Source: Martinezella lusitana
GTDB lineage: Bacteria; Pseudomonadota; Alphaproteobacteria; Rhizobiales; Rhizobiaceae
Assembly: GCF_900094565.1 (NCBI RefSeq)
Contig: NZ_FMAF01000001.1
Span: 248,001-312,000 of the forward strand
DNA: 64,000 nucleotides
Direction: 5' to 3'
Under the pieces are notes generated by a model that was not told the DNA's origin, made no database searches, and was given only the letters and a program-made list of their open reading frames with translations. The translations under genes and the position numbers were made by a program. Each line of letters starts with the position of its first letter. Position 1 is the first letter of the stretch. Shown here in pieces: positions 1 to 7,546 of the stretch.

Positions 1-1152
1 CTGTCGCTGACGATCGGCGATCCAGACGGTACCTGTGTCGCTGATCGGCGCACACTCGCGGATATGCCCTGGGCACCGCCTGGGTCGAAGCAGGTGCTGG
101 CCACCATGCATGAGCTCGACGGCAGCCCGAGCTTTCAGGATCCCCGCGCCATTCTTGCGGCCGTGGTCGACCGCTACAAGGCGCTCGGCCTGACCCCCGT
201 CATCGCAACCGAGCTGGAATTCTATCTGCTTGCCGGCGATTGGCGCGAAAGGGGCATCCCCTCGCCGCCGCCGGCATTGACCTATCGCGACGAGCCGAAC
301 GGCTACCAGCTCTACGACATGGACGCGGTCGACCTGCTCGACGGCTATCTTGAAACGCTGCGCAGCTATGCCAGGGCGCAGGCGCTGCCGGCGGACGCGA
401 CGACGGCGGAATTCGGCCCCGGCCAGTTCGAGGTCAACCTGCTGCATCGCCCGGATGCCCTTGCCGCCGCCGACGACTGCATCATGCTGAAGCGCGTGGC
501 CGAGCAGGCGGCGCGCAAGCACGGCCTGAAATCGACCTGCATGGCGAAGCCCTATACCGATCATGCCGGCTCCGGACTGCATGTACATGCCAGCATCATC
601 GATGATCAGGGCCGCAATATCCTCGATGCGGAAGGCGGCGAGCCGAAGAAGCTGAAATCGATCTGCGCCGGGTTACTGCAAACGCTAGAGGATGCGCAGC
701 TGATCTTTGCGCCCTATGCCAACTCGTACCGCCGCTTTCAGCCGGGCTCCTTCGCCCCCGTCGACCTGACCTGGGGCTATGGCCATCGCGGCACCGCAGT
801 GCGCATTCCCGAAAAGGATGGACCTGGCGCGCGCGTCGAGCATCGTGTCGCCGGCGCCGACGCCAATCCCTATCTGATGCTGGCGGCAATCCTTGGCGGC
901 ATGCTGCTCGGTTTAGAGAACCAACTGGACCCCGGCGAGGAGACGACACCGACCTACGTGCCGGCCAATGCCCCGCGGCTGACGCATGACTTCCTGACCG
1001 CCGTCGAACGCTTCCGCAGCTCTGTCTTCATCGCCGATATCTTTGGCGAGCGATATCAAAAGCTCTACGGCGATACGAAGCACAAGGAAGCCATCCGCTC
1101 TCTGCGCACCGTTTCCGATTTCGACTATCGAACCTATCTGCCGCGTCTCTGA
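1..1152 (+). CDS. Glutamine synthetase family protein (gamma-glutamylpolyamine synthetase-like), 5' truncated
   Basis: The frame is open from the first base of the window, so the start lies outside; 383 codons remain. The catalytic GS fold is visible: EFGPGQFEVNL (glutamate/metal loop), SGLHVHASI (ATP/metal histidine), NSYRRFQPGSFAP, and near the C-terminus ARVEHRVAGADANPYLMLAA. This pattern matches PuuA-like and GlnA-like ligases, which couple glutamate to an amine using ATP, rather than GlnA itself. An oddity is WGYGHRGTAVRIP where most family members have WG..NR....R.P, so the conserved Asn is His. The gene ends five bases before the convergent lipid kinase gene, leaving no room for a separate terminator. 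Substrate is not determinable from sequence alone. Confidence 0.85.
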   Translation: MSLTIGDPDGTCVADRRTLADMPWAPPGSKQVLATMHELDGSPSFQDPRAILAAVVDRYKALGLTPVIATELEFYLLAGDWRERGIPSPPPALTYRDEPNGYQLYDMDAVDLLDGYLETLRSYARAQALPADATTAEFGPGQFEVNLLHRPDALAAADDCIMLKRVAEQAARKHGLKSTCMAKPYTDHAGSGLHVHASIIDDQGRNILDAEGGEPKKLKSICAGLLQTLEDAQLIFAPYANSYRRFQPGSFAPVDLTWGYGHRGTAVRIPEKDGPGARVEHRVAGADANPYLMLAAILGGMLLGLENQLDPGEETTPTYVPANAPRLTHDFLTAVERFRSSVFIADIFGERYQKLYGDTKHKEAIRSLRTVSDFDYRTYLPRL

Positions 1153-1157
1153 CCGCT

Positions 1158-2105
1158 TCAGACGGCCAGGCTGTTGACGGCACCCTCGCGCTCGACGCTG
1201 GCGGCGGTGCCTTCGCGGACCATCACCTTGAGTTCGCCGGGATGAACCTTGAGCGTTACATCGCGCTCCAGCGGCAGCAACTCGCCATCCATGACGCAGT
1301 TTGCGAGCTGGCGCAGCTTCGGAAAATGCAGATGCACTTCCGGCGCATGCATGACCATGACATCGGTGTTCTCACGAAACCGGCCGCGCAGCATATCGAC
1401 GACAAGACGCGCCACGCCGAGCGGCCGCAATGGCTTTGCCATGTAGAAGCCGAGCTCACCGCCCTGCAGATTGTCAGCATAGAGCAGTGCATTGGCGCCA
1501 AAGGGATTGTTGGAGACGGAAATCGCCGACACGTGCCGGCGTTCGCGAACGCCGCCGGCTTCGAAGTCGACATCGAATTCCGGCGGATTGGCGATGACCC
1601 CGAAGGCGGCACGGGTGCTGGCCGACATCTTTCCGATGCGCGAGCGATAGGTATAGCCGTTGCGATAACGCACCATGCGCGCATGCAGGCCCGCTGAGAA
1701 CTGATGCACGAAGGCCCGACCGTTGGCGCTGCCGATATCGACCTTGTCGACCTCACCTGTCGCGAGCACGTTCAGCGTCTGCCAGATATCGAGCGGCAAC
1801 CTCAGCGAACGGGCAAACAGGTTCATGGTGCCGGCGGGAATCACGCCGAGGGCGACGCCGGTCTTCCAGGCGATGGCGGCGGCGGCCGAAATCGTGCCGT
1901 CGCCGCCTCCGGCGACGATACCGTCTATGTCGTCCCGGCGCGCCGCGCGCTCCATCGCCGACACGACGTCTCGTCCCGCCACGACCACGGCTTCGAAATC
2001 ATGACCGGCATCGCGGAAGACTTGCTCCGCCTTCGCCTCATAGGCAGCCATATCCGTCGTCCGGAAGGTACCGCCATCGCGGTTGAAAAAGCCGATCAAC
2101 TTCAT
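1158..2105 (-). CDS. Diacylglycerol kinase family lipid kinase (YegS/DagK-like)
   Basis: A 315-residue protein starting MKLIGFFNRDGGTF. The DAGK catalytic signature GGGDGTISAAAAIAW lies near residues 66-80, followed by GVALGVIPAGTMNLFARSL, the nucleotide/lipid phosphotransfer region. The C-terminal half is the beta-sandwich domain of the YegS/BmrU family. It probably phosphorylates diacylglycerol or a related lipid at the inner membrane. A longer frame reaches 2231, but the extra 42 residues do not look coding and homologues begin at the M..I.N pattern, so I chose 2105. It is convergent with the GS-like gene and divergent from the MFS gene. Confidence 0.85.
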   Translation of the reverse strand: MKLIGFFNRDGGTFRTTDMAAYEAKAEQVFRDAGHDFEAVVVAGRDVVSAMERAARRDDIDGIVAGGGDGTISAAAAIAWKTGVALGVIPAGTMNLFARSLRLPLDIWQTLNVLATGEVDKVDIGSANGRAFVHQFSAGLHARMVRYRNGYTYRSRIGKMSASTRAAFGVIANPPEFDVDFEAGGVRERRHVSAISVSNNPFGANALLYADNLQGGELGFYMAKPLRPLGVARLVVDMLRGRFRENTDVMVMHAPEVHLHFPKLRQLANCVMDGELLPLERDVTLKVHPGELKVMVREGTAASVEREGAVNSLAV

Positions 2106-2429
2106 TGGGGCTCTTGGTCTTTCCGCAAATTGTATTTCGGGAAGGGGCGAATGCCCCCGTGCGCCTCCCCCACAGATGGTTCCGAATGAAGCGATTTCAA
2201 GCATTACAACTGCTCTGCCCGATCGGACCAATGTTCACTTATGCAGCGTACGACATGCTGCACTGCAAAAAATGCACGCGACAGAAATATCGACGCCATC
2301 GATACTATCGCCTGAGGTATGTCCATGCCCCTCCAGTCCTTTATTTCCCCATGATGCATCGAATGCCGGGTTCCGGGCTCGCTGCATGATTCGCGGCGCC
2401 TTGCCCGGGTTTGTCGCCAAGGAGCTTTC
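2106..2429. other. Divergent intergenic region, lipid kinase / MFS exporter
   Basis: This 324-base gap holds the 5' regions of both flanking genes. It contains a GCAGC-N9-GCTGC inverted repeat near 2247-2265 and, at its right end, AAGGAG (2419-2424) serving the GTG start of the MFS gene. Frames that cross it on both strands look like chance ORFs. No RNA gene was recognised. Confidence 0.4.
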
Positions 2430-3647
2430 GTGAGCGATATTGCCGCCGACGTCCTCGATACCCAAACCGTCCTGGAAGCGCCTTCGCGCACGGCCATCGC
2501 GCTCGTGACACTGGCCCTCGCGGTCGGCAGCTTCGGCATCGGTACCGGTGAATTCGTCATCATGGGACTTCTGCCTAATGTTGCCGACACCTTTGGCGTC
2601 ACCACGCCGGAAGCAGGTCATGTCATCAGCGCCTATGCGCTCGGCGTCGTCGTCGGTGCGCCTATTATCGCCGTGCTCGCCGCCAAGATGGCGCGGCGCA
2701 CGCTGCTCCTGCTGATGATGGCGATCTTCGCCGCCGGCAATATTTCCAGCGCATTCGCACCGACCTTCGCAAGCTTCACGGCGCTGCGTTTCATCACCGG
2801 CCTTCCGCATGGCGCGTATTTCGGCGTTGCCGCGCTGGTTGCCGCATCGATGGTGCCGGTTCACCGCCGCGTCCGCGCCGTCGGCCAAGTCATGCTCGGC
2901 CTGACGATCGCCACGCTGATCGGCACGCCGATCGCCACCTTCCTCGGCCAGCTTCTGAACTGGCGGGCGGCCTTCATGATGGTGGGTGGCATCGGCCTCG
3001 CGACCATGCTGCTCATCGCCCTCTTCCTCCCCAAGGATAGGGTCGAGGAAGGCGCCAGCATCACCCGCGAACTCGGCGCGCTCAAGCGCATCCAGGTATG
3101 GCTGACGCTTGGCATCGCCGCCGTCGGCTTCGGCGGCATGTTCTCGATCTTCAGCTATGTTGCCACCACCACGACACAGGTTGCGGGCCTTGGGGCAAGC
3201 ATGGTGCCGGTCGTGCTTGCGCTGTTCGGCATCGGCATGAATGTCGGCAATGTCGTGGGCTCCCGTCTCGGCGACATCTCGCTCAAGGGCACGATCGGCG
3301 GCATGATGATTTTCAATATCATCATCATGACGCTGTTTTCGTTGACGGCCGCCAATCCGGTGATGCTCTGCGTCTGCGTGTTTCTGATCGGCTGCGGCTT
3401 TGCCGCCTGTCCGGCCGTGCAGACCCGCCTGATGGATGTGGCGGCGGATGCGCAGACGCTGGCTGCCGCCTCAAACCATTCCGCCTTCAATATCGCCAAT
3501 GCGCTCGGCGCATGGCTCGGCGGCATGGTGATCACCTGGGGCTTCACCGCGGCTGCGACCGGCTATGTCGGCGCGGTTCTCTCGGTCGCCGGTCTTGCGG
3601 TCTTTGCCGTTTCAGTTGGCCTGGAGCGCCGTACCGGCCACGCATGA
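2430..3647 (+). CDS. MFS transporter, AraJ/DHA1-type drug or sugar exporter
   Basis: 405 residues, with a GTG start at 2430 preceded by AAGGAG six bases upstream. The protein is almost entirely hydrophobic with about twelve predicted membrane segments, typical of the major facilitator superfamily. The N-terminal segment [15 protein letters not shown] and the second-loop remnant [14 protein letters not shown] resemble the AraJ/YdhP branch of the DHA1 family, which exports sugars, drugs or related small molecules by proton exchange. The 3' end overlaps the convergent HxlR regulator gene by 85 bases, which suggests antisense coupling or co-regulation. The substrate cannot be inferred. Confidence 0.85.
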   Translation: MSDIAADVLDTQTVLEAPSRTAIALVTLALAVGSFGIGTGEFVIMGLLPNVADTFGVTTPEAGHVISAYALGVVVGAPIIAVLAAKMARRTLLLLMMAIFAAGNISSAFAPTFASFTALRFITGLPHGAYFGVAALVAASMVPVHRRVRAVGQVMLGLTIATLIGTPIATFLGQLLNWRAAFMMVGGIGLATMLLIALFLPKDRVEEGASITRELGALKRIQVWLTLGIAAVGFGGMFSIFSYVATTTTQVAGLGASMVPVVLALFGIGMNVGNVVGSRLGDISLKGTIGGMMIFNIIIMTLFSLTAANPVMLCVCVFLIGCGFAACPAVQTRLMDVAADAQTLAAASNHSAFNIANALGAWLGGMVITWGFTAAATGYVGAVLSVAGLAVFAVSVGLERRTGHA

Positions 3648-4015
3648 GGCCGCGGGTGCGGCCAGTCCTGCCGGCCATTGTGGCAGAAGACATTCTCCTC
3701 GCCCCATACAGCCATCGCCTTGATGATCGGCCGCAGGCTTGTGCCGAGCGGCGTCAGAGCATATTCGACGCGCGGCGGCACGACCGGAAAGACGGTGCGT
3801 GAGACCAGCCCGGATTCTTCCAATTCGCGCAGTTGCTTCGTCAGCATGCGCTGCGTCACCGACGGAAGCTTGCGGCGGATTTCATTGAAGCGCAGCGTTC
3901 CTTCCATCAGGTGAAACAGGATCACGCCCTTCCATTTGCCGTCGAGCAGGCTCAACGTCGCCTCGACCGGGCATCCCGGAAAATTCCTGACGAGCTTGGA
4001 GCGGGGAAGCGACAT
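3563..4015 (-). CDS. HxlR-family transcriptional regulator
   Basis: 150 residues from ATG at 4015, with AAGGA eight bases upstream; an upstream extension to 4084 exists but would read through the operator. Residues 14-95 are a winged helix of the HxlR/YodB/QorR type: [39 protein letters not shown], then the wing [10 protein letters not shown]. The conserved N-terminal Cys15 is the position that senses quinones or diamide in several relatives. The basic tail after about residue 118 is simply the antisense of the MFS gene end. Divergent pairing with a quinone oxidoreductase-like gene supports a QorR-like redox role; this is inference. Confidence 0.9.
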   Translation of the reverse strand: MSLPRSKLVRNFPGCPVEATLSLLDGKWKGVILFHLMEGTLRFNEIRRKLPSVTQRMLTKQLRELEESGLVSRTVFPVVPPRVEYALTPLGTSLRPIIKAMAVWGEENVFCHNGRQDWPHPRPHAWPVRRSRPTETAKTARPATERTAPT

Positions 4016-4030
4016 CGACAGTATCCTTTT

Positions 4031-4044
4031 TGTACCTACGTACA
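4031..4044. promoter_or_regulatory. Candidate HxlR operator, TGTAC-N4-GTACA
   Basis: The sequence TGTACCTACGTACA is a perfect inverted repeat (TGTAC/GTACA, four-base spacer) located 16 bases upstream of the HxlR start and 76 bases upstream of the divergent oxidoreductase. Operators with TAC/GTA half-sites are known for HxlR family members such as YodB. The position suits autorepression together with control of the neighbour. Confidence 0.6.
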
Positions 4045-4119
4045 GAATTTGTGCATTCTTGCGCCCTTTGATGATAATGCGCATCTAGCCTGTGTGCAAC
4101 AAAACCAGGAGCTTCTCCC

Positions 4120-5133
4120 ATGCGTGCAGTCGCCTACAAGCAACCTCAGCCCATTTCCGCCGAGACATCGCTCATCGATATCGACCTGCCGACACCCGAG
4201 GCCAAGGGCCACGACCTGCTCGTCGAAGTGAAGGCGGTCTCCGTCAATCCGGTCGACGTTAAGGTCCGTGCCAGCGCCGCGCCGCCCGAAGGCGAATACA
4301 AGATCCTTGGCTGGGACGCGGCCGGCATCGTCAGGGCCGTCGGTCCCGAGGTCACGATGTTCAAGCCGGGCGATGAAGTCTTCTATGCCGGCGCCATCAA
4401 CCGCGGCGGCTCGAATGTCGAATTCCATCTCGTCGACGAGCGCATCGTCGGGGCCAAGCCGAAGAGCCTCGATTTTGCGGCCGCGGCTGCGCTGCCATTA
4501 ACCTCGATCACGGCCTATGAAGCGCTCTTCGATCGCCTGAAGGTGCAGGATCCCGTTCCCGGCGTGGCAAATGCGATCCTCATCATTGGCGGTGCCGGCG
4601 GCGTCGGATCGATTGCGATCCAGATCGCACGCGCCTTGACCGACCTCACCGTCATCGCTACGGCCTCGCGGCCGGAAACGCAGGCCTGGGTCAAGGAGTT
4701 GGGCGCGCATCACGTCATCGACCATTCGAAGCCGCTTGCGCCTCAGATCGAGGCGCTCGGCATCGGCGCGCCCGCCTTCATCTTCTCGACGACCAATACC
4801 GCTGACCACATCGCGTCCATCGTCGATGCCATCGCCCCGCAGGGCCGGTTCGCGCTGATCGACGATCCGAAGACGCTCGACGTCATGCCTTTCAAGCGCA
4901 AGTCGGCCTCGATCCATTGGGAACTGATGTTCACCCGCCCGCTGTTCAACACGGCCGACATGATCGAGCAGCACAGGCTGCTGACGAAGGTCGCCGAACT
5001 GGTCGATGCCGGCAAGGTCCGTACGACGCTGACGGAGACCGCAGGCACGATCAACGCGGCGAATCTGAAGAAGGCGCATGCCCTGGTCGAAACCGGAAAA
5101 ATGAAGGGCAAGGTCGTCCTGGTGGGCTTCTGA
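4120..5133 (+). CDS. Zinc-type alcohol dehydrogenase-like / NADPH:quinone oxidoreductase (MDR superfamily)
   Basis: 337 residues; ATG at 4120 preceded by AGGAG at 4107-4111. The N-terminal GroES-like fold contains GWDAAGIVRAVGPEV (residues 64-78), and the nucleotide-binding Rossmann motif GGAGGVGSIAIQIAR starts at residue 157. The cysteine ligands of zinc-dependent alcohol dehydrogenases are absent, which fits the quinone oxidoreductase/ZADH branch (NADPH-dependent reduction of quinones or enals). It is divergently transcribed from an HxlR regulator with a palindromic operator between them, as for qorR-qor2-type loci. A strong hairpin follows at 5158. Confidence 0.88.
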   Translation: MRAVAYKQPQPISAETSLIDIDLPTPEAKGHDLLVEVKAVSVNPVDVKVRASAAPPEGEYKILGWDAAGIVRAVGPEVTMFKPGDEVFYAGAINRGGSNVEFHLVDERIVGAKPKSLDFAAAAALPLTSITAYEALFDRLKVQDPVPGVANAILIIGGAGGVGSIAIQIARALTDLTVIATASRPETQAWVKELGAHHVIDHSKPLAPQIEALGIGAPAFIFSTTNTADHIASIVDAIAPQGRFALIDDPKTLDVMPFKRKSASIHWELMFTRPLFNTADMIEQHRLLTKVAELVDAGKVRTTLTETAGTINAANLKKAHALVETGKMKGKVVLVGF

Positions 5134-5157
5134 GAGACTGAAATTTTCAGCGAATAT

Positions 5158-5180
5158 GGCCGGGCGCGAGGCGTCCGGCC
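5158..5180 (+). terminator. Hairpin terminator after the oxidoreductase gene
   Basis: GGCCGGGCGC and GCGTCCGGCC form a ten-pair stem (one G-U) around a GAG loop, 24 bases after the stop codon. The following tract AAGCTATTTA is only weakly T-rich, so termination may be partial or Rho-assisted. Confidence 0.6.
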
Positions 5181-5315
5181 AAGCTATTTAACGCATTCGC
5201 AACGGAATTTGTTGCAACGCACAAACTTTCGGCCGCCTAAAGAAATTTTTCTTGCGACATAGTGCCTTTAACTGCTTCCACCTCTTGACTTTTTATGCCT
5301 TCGGCGCGACTTCTC

Positions 5316-5327
5316 CCCCACGTGGGG
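5316..5327. repeat. 12-base perfect palindrome in the mgtE upstream region
   Basis: CCCCACGTGGGG is self-complementary and lies about 160 bases before mgtE. It could be a protein-binding site or a hairpin near the 5' end of the leader transcript. There is no further evidence for either. Confidence 0.35.
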
Positions 5328-5368
5328 AATAATGTTTTTCCATGCCGATTAACCGGAGCCATCTTTAG

Positions 5369-5425
5369 ATGCCTAGCGACAGTAGTAGTCGATTGCCTTT
5401 GCCGTCAGTAGCATTCGTGCACTAA
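5369..5425 (+). CDS. Candidate leader peptide upstream of mgtE (18 codons)
   Basis: ATG at 5369 follows GGAG (5355-5358) by ten bases and opens a frame reading MPSDSSSRLPLPSVAFVH, ending at TAA 5423-5425. Prolines fall at codons 2, 10 and 12. The stop codon directly abuts hairpin A of the mgtE leader (5426-5439). Known magnesium-transporter leaders such as Salmonella mgtL and mgtP also use short proline-containing frames. No homologue of this peptide is known to me, so coding status is inferred from the ribosome site and position only. Confidence 0.4.
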   Translation: MPSDSSSRLPLPSVAFVH

Positions 5426-5488
5426 CCGACTCCTGTCGGCTCGCCACGATCCGCTACGACGGCGGATCGACTGGAAAGGCGAGCTTTA
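5426..5488 (+). promoter_or_regulatory. Structured mgtE leader with a ribosome-site-sequestering stem
   Basis: Three stems can be read directly. Stem A is CCGAC 5426-5430 with GTCGG 5435-5439. Stem B is CGATCCGC 5447-5454 with GCGGATCG 5462-5469 (seven-base loop). Stem C is GCTCGCC 5439-5445 with GGCGAGC 5478-5484. Stem C encloses B and overlaps AAAGG (5475-5479), the only plausible ribosome site for the mgtE ATG at 5489. A and C share base 5439. The arrangement suggests translational control by a ribosome or ligand acting upstream. It does not match the M-box consensus I know. Confidence 0.5.
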
Positions 5489-6862
5489 ATGAATATCAAC
5501 AGCTTCCCCATGCGGGCTGGCAACGCCGCTCGTGCATTCATCAATAACAACCGCGCCGTAACCATCGCGGAACGCGTCGAGTCCTTGAACGTGCTCGATG
5601 TGGGCGAGGCTGCGCGCATTCTCGCCAAAATGCCGGAAGAGCGCGCCGTGCGCATTCTCGACCGGCCGGAACTGCGCAACGCATCCAAAATTCTCGAAGT
5701 CATGGGCAATGCGGACGCCTCCCGGCTGCTGCACGGCATGTCGAACGACCGTGTCGCCGACGTGCTGCTCGAGATGGATATCGACACCCGTGCCCGGCTC
5801 TTCGCCACGTTCGACGAGCATGCCCGGCAAGCGATCCAGGGCCTGATGGGCTACCCGCCGCGCACCGCCGGCGGCATCATGACGACAGAGTTCGTGAGCG
5901 TATTGGCAAGCTGGACCGTTGCGCAGACGCTCGACCACGTTCGCCAGGTCGAGCGCTCCCGCGAAACCGTCTATGCCATCTATGTGCTCGACGACGAGAC
6001 ACATGTGCTGCTGCATGTCGTGACGCTGCGCCGCCTCATCACCGGCGAGCCCGACGCCTGTATCCTCACCGTCGCACAGAAGGGCACGCCGGTAACGGCG
6101 CCGCCACTGATGAAGCAGGAGGACGTCGCCCGTCTGATCCGGCGCCACGATCTGCTGGCGCTTCCGGTTGTCGACGACAAGGGCCACATGCTCGGCATCG
6201 TCACCGTCGACGACGTCATCGACACGATGATTGCCGATACGACCGAAGACGCACAGAAGTTCGGCGGCATGGAAGCACTCGGTCAGCCCTACATGAAGAT
6301 CAGCTTTGGCGGCATGATCCGCAAGCGCGCCGGCTGGCTTGCCGCCCTCTTCCTCGGCGAAATGCTGACGGCAAGCGCCATGCAGCATTTCGAAGGCGAA
6401 CTGGAAAAAGCCGTCGTGCTGACGCTGTTCATCCCGCTGATCATGAGCTCCGGTGGCAATTCCGGCTCGCAGGCAACCTCGCTGATCATCCGGGCGCTGG
6501 CGCTCGGCGAGCTAAAGCTTGCGGACTGGTGGCGCGTGGCTCTGCGTGAACTGCCGACGGGCATCGTGCTCGGCGCAATTCTCGGTCTCGTCGGCTTCGC
6601 CCGCATCGTGCTCTGGCAGACCATCGGTCTCTTCGACTACGGTCCGCACTGGCAGCTCGTCGCCTTTACTGTCTTTGCAGCCTTGATCGGCATCGTGACG
6701 TTCGGTTCGCTTGCCGGCTCGATGCTGCCGTTCGTTTTGCAGAAGCTGCGGCTCGACCCGGCCAGCGCATCGGCGCCCTTCGTTGCGACGCTGGTCGACG
6801 TCACCGGGCTGGTGATCTACTTCTCGGTCGCACTGATGATCCTCAGCGGAACGATGCTCTGA
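5489..6862 (+). CDS. mgtE: Magnesium transporter MgtE
   Basis: 457 residues, the usual family length. The N-terminal helical MgtE_N domain (about residues 20-125) contains LDVGEAARILAKMPEERAVRIL. A pair of CBS domains follows (about 135-255), which act as the Mg2+ sensor in MgtE channels. The C-terminal half has five hydrophobic segments including SSGGNSGSQATSLIIRALALGE (about 319-340), the conserved pore-domain motif. It is an inner-membrane, Mg2+-gated Mg2+ channel. The gene stands alone behind a structured leader and ends in an unusual inverted repeat plus a strong terminator. Confidence 0.95.
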   Translation: MNINSFPMRAGNAARAFINNNRAVTIAERVESLNVLDVGEAARILAKMPEERAVRILDRPELRNASKILEVMGNADASRLLHGMSNDRVADVLLEMDIDTRARLFATFDEHARQAIQGLMGYPPRTAGGIMTTEFVSVLASWTVAQTLDHVRQVERSRETVYAIYVLDDETHVLLHVVTLRRLITGEPDACILTVAQKGTPVTAPPLMKQEDVARLIRRHDLLALPVVDDKGHMLGIVTVDDVIDTMIADTTEDAQKFGGMEALGQPYMKISFGGMIRKRAGWLAALFLGEMLTASAMQHFEGELEKAVVLTLFIPLIMSSGGNSGSQATSLIIRALALGELKLADWWRVALRELPTGIVLGAILGLVGFARIVLWQTIGLFDYGPHWQLVAFTVFAALIGIVTFGSLAGSMLPFVLQKLRLDPASASAPFVATLVDVTGLVIYFSVALMILSGTML

Positions 6863-6872
6863 GGATCATCAG
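6833..6872. repeat. 14-base perfect inverted repeat spanning the mgtE stop codon
   Basis: CTGATGATCCTCAG (6833-6846) and CTGAGGATCATCAG (6859-6872) are exact reverse complements separated by 12 bases. The right arm contains the mgtE TGA stop. The left arm encodes part of the last transmembrane segment. It would form a 14-pair hairpin in the mRNA just ahead of the terminator. Confidence 0.75.
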
Positions 6873-6883
6873 GCTCTCATCCA

Positions 6884-6909
6884 AAAAGGGGCCTGCAACG
6901 GCCCCTTTT
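6884..6909. terminator. Bidirectional intrinsic terminator between mgtE and the Lrp-type gene
   Basis: AAAAGGGGCC (6884-6893) pairs with GGCCCCTTTT (6900-6909) around a six-base loop. The run of T on the right and A on the left gives a U-tract in either direction, suiting the two convergent genes. Confidence 0.9.
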
Positions 6910-6928
6910 CATTTTCACTTCGCCTGTT

Positions 6929-7402
6929 TCATTCAGGCTGTGGCAGTTTCAGGGCACCATTGGTCTTGATCGTGCGGATCGCAAAGTTCGAGCGCAGATC
7001 GACCACGCCGGGAAGCACCAAAAGCTTTTCCGACATCACCTTCTCATAGGCGGCAAGGTCCGCCACCACGACCTCCGCGAGGAAATCGGCCGTTCCCGAA
7101 ATCAAATGGCAGGCCACGACCTCCGGAATGGCGAGCAATGCTGCCTGCTGCGCCTCGGAATTTTCCTTCGAGTGATGACCGACCTTGAGTTCAACGAAAA
7201 CCGTGAGGCCGAGGCCGGCCTCCTTGCGATCGATATCGGCGCGGTAACCGCGCAGTAGGCCGGATTTTTCCAGGTTGCGGATGCGCCTCAAACAGGGCGA
7301 CGGCGAAAGATTGACCCGCTCGGCGATCTCGACATTGGTGGCGCGCGCGTCCTCCTGAAGGCAATTGAGGATGGCAATATCGAATTTATCCAGCTTTGGC
7401 AT
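6929..7402 (-). CDS. Lrp/AsnC family transcriptional regulator
   Basis: 157 residues from ATG at 7402 (MPKLDKFDIAILNCLQ); a longer frame to 7450 would run into the intergenic operator area. The N-terminal helix-turn-helix DARATNVEIAERVNLSPSPCLRRIRNLEKSGLL (residues 17-49) is followed by the beta-alpha-beta RAM effector domain with VVACHLISGTADFLAEVVV. Such proteins bind amino acids and regulate nearby transport or metabolism genes. It is divergent from an EamA exporter 144 bases away, its probable target. Confidence 0.92.
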   Translation of the reverse strand: MPKLDKFDIAILNCLQEDARATNVEIAERVNLSPSPCLRRIRNLEKSGLLRGYRADIDRKEAGLGLTVFVELKVGHHSKENSEAQQAALLAIPEVVACHLISGTADFLAEVVVADLAAYEKVMSEKLLVLPGVVDLRSNFAIRTIKTNGALKLPQPE

Positions 7403-7428
7403 ATCTGAGAAACTCAAGCATCCATATT

Positions 7429-7442
7429 GGCAGATTATTGCC
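7429..7442. promoter_or_regulatory. Candidate Lrp-type operator, GGCA-N6-TGCC
   Basis: GGCAGATTATTGCC sits 27 bases upstream of the Lrp-type regulator start and about 105 bases before the EamA gene. It has dyad symmetry with an AT-rich centre, as is common for Lrp/AsnC sites. This is assigned only by position and symmetry. Confidence 0.35.
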
Positions 7443-7546
7443 TGTATCATGTTTTTGGAGCCATAACTAGCAAGGACATGCCTCAGCCTTCGGCGCTATC
7501 TTCTTCCCATCGAAAGACAAACTGGATCGTTGGAAAGGATATGTCG

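Noticed and set aside
3563..3650. C-terminal tail of the HxlR protein as a functional domain
   Set aside because: The arginine/proline/threonine-rich tail is just the reverse complement of the MFS gene end.
5220..5488. M-box or manganese (yybP-ykoY) riboswitch upstream of mgtE
   Set aside because: The conserved core sequences of those classes as I know them are not present; the stems read differently.
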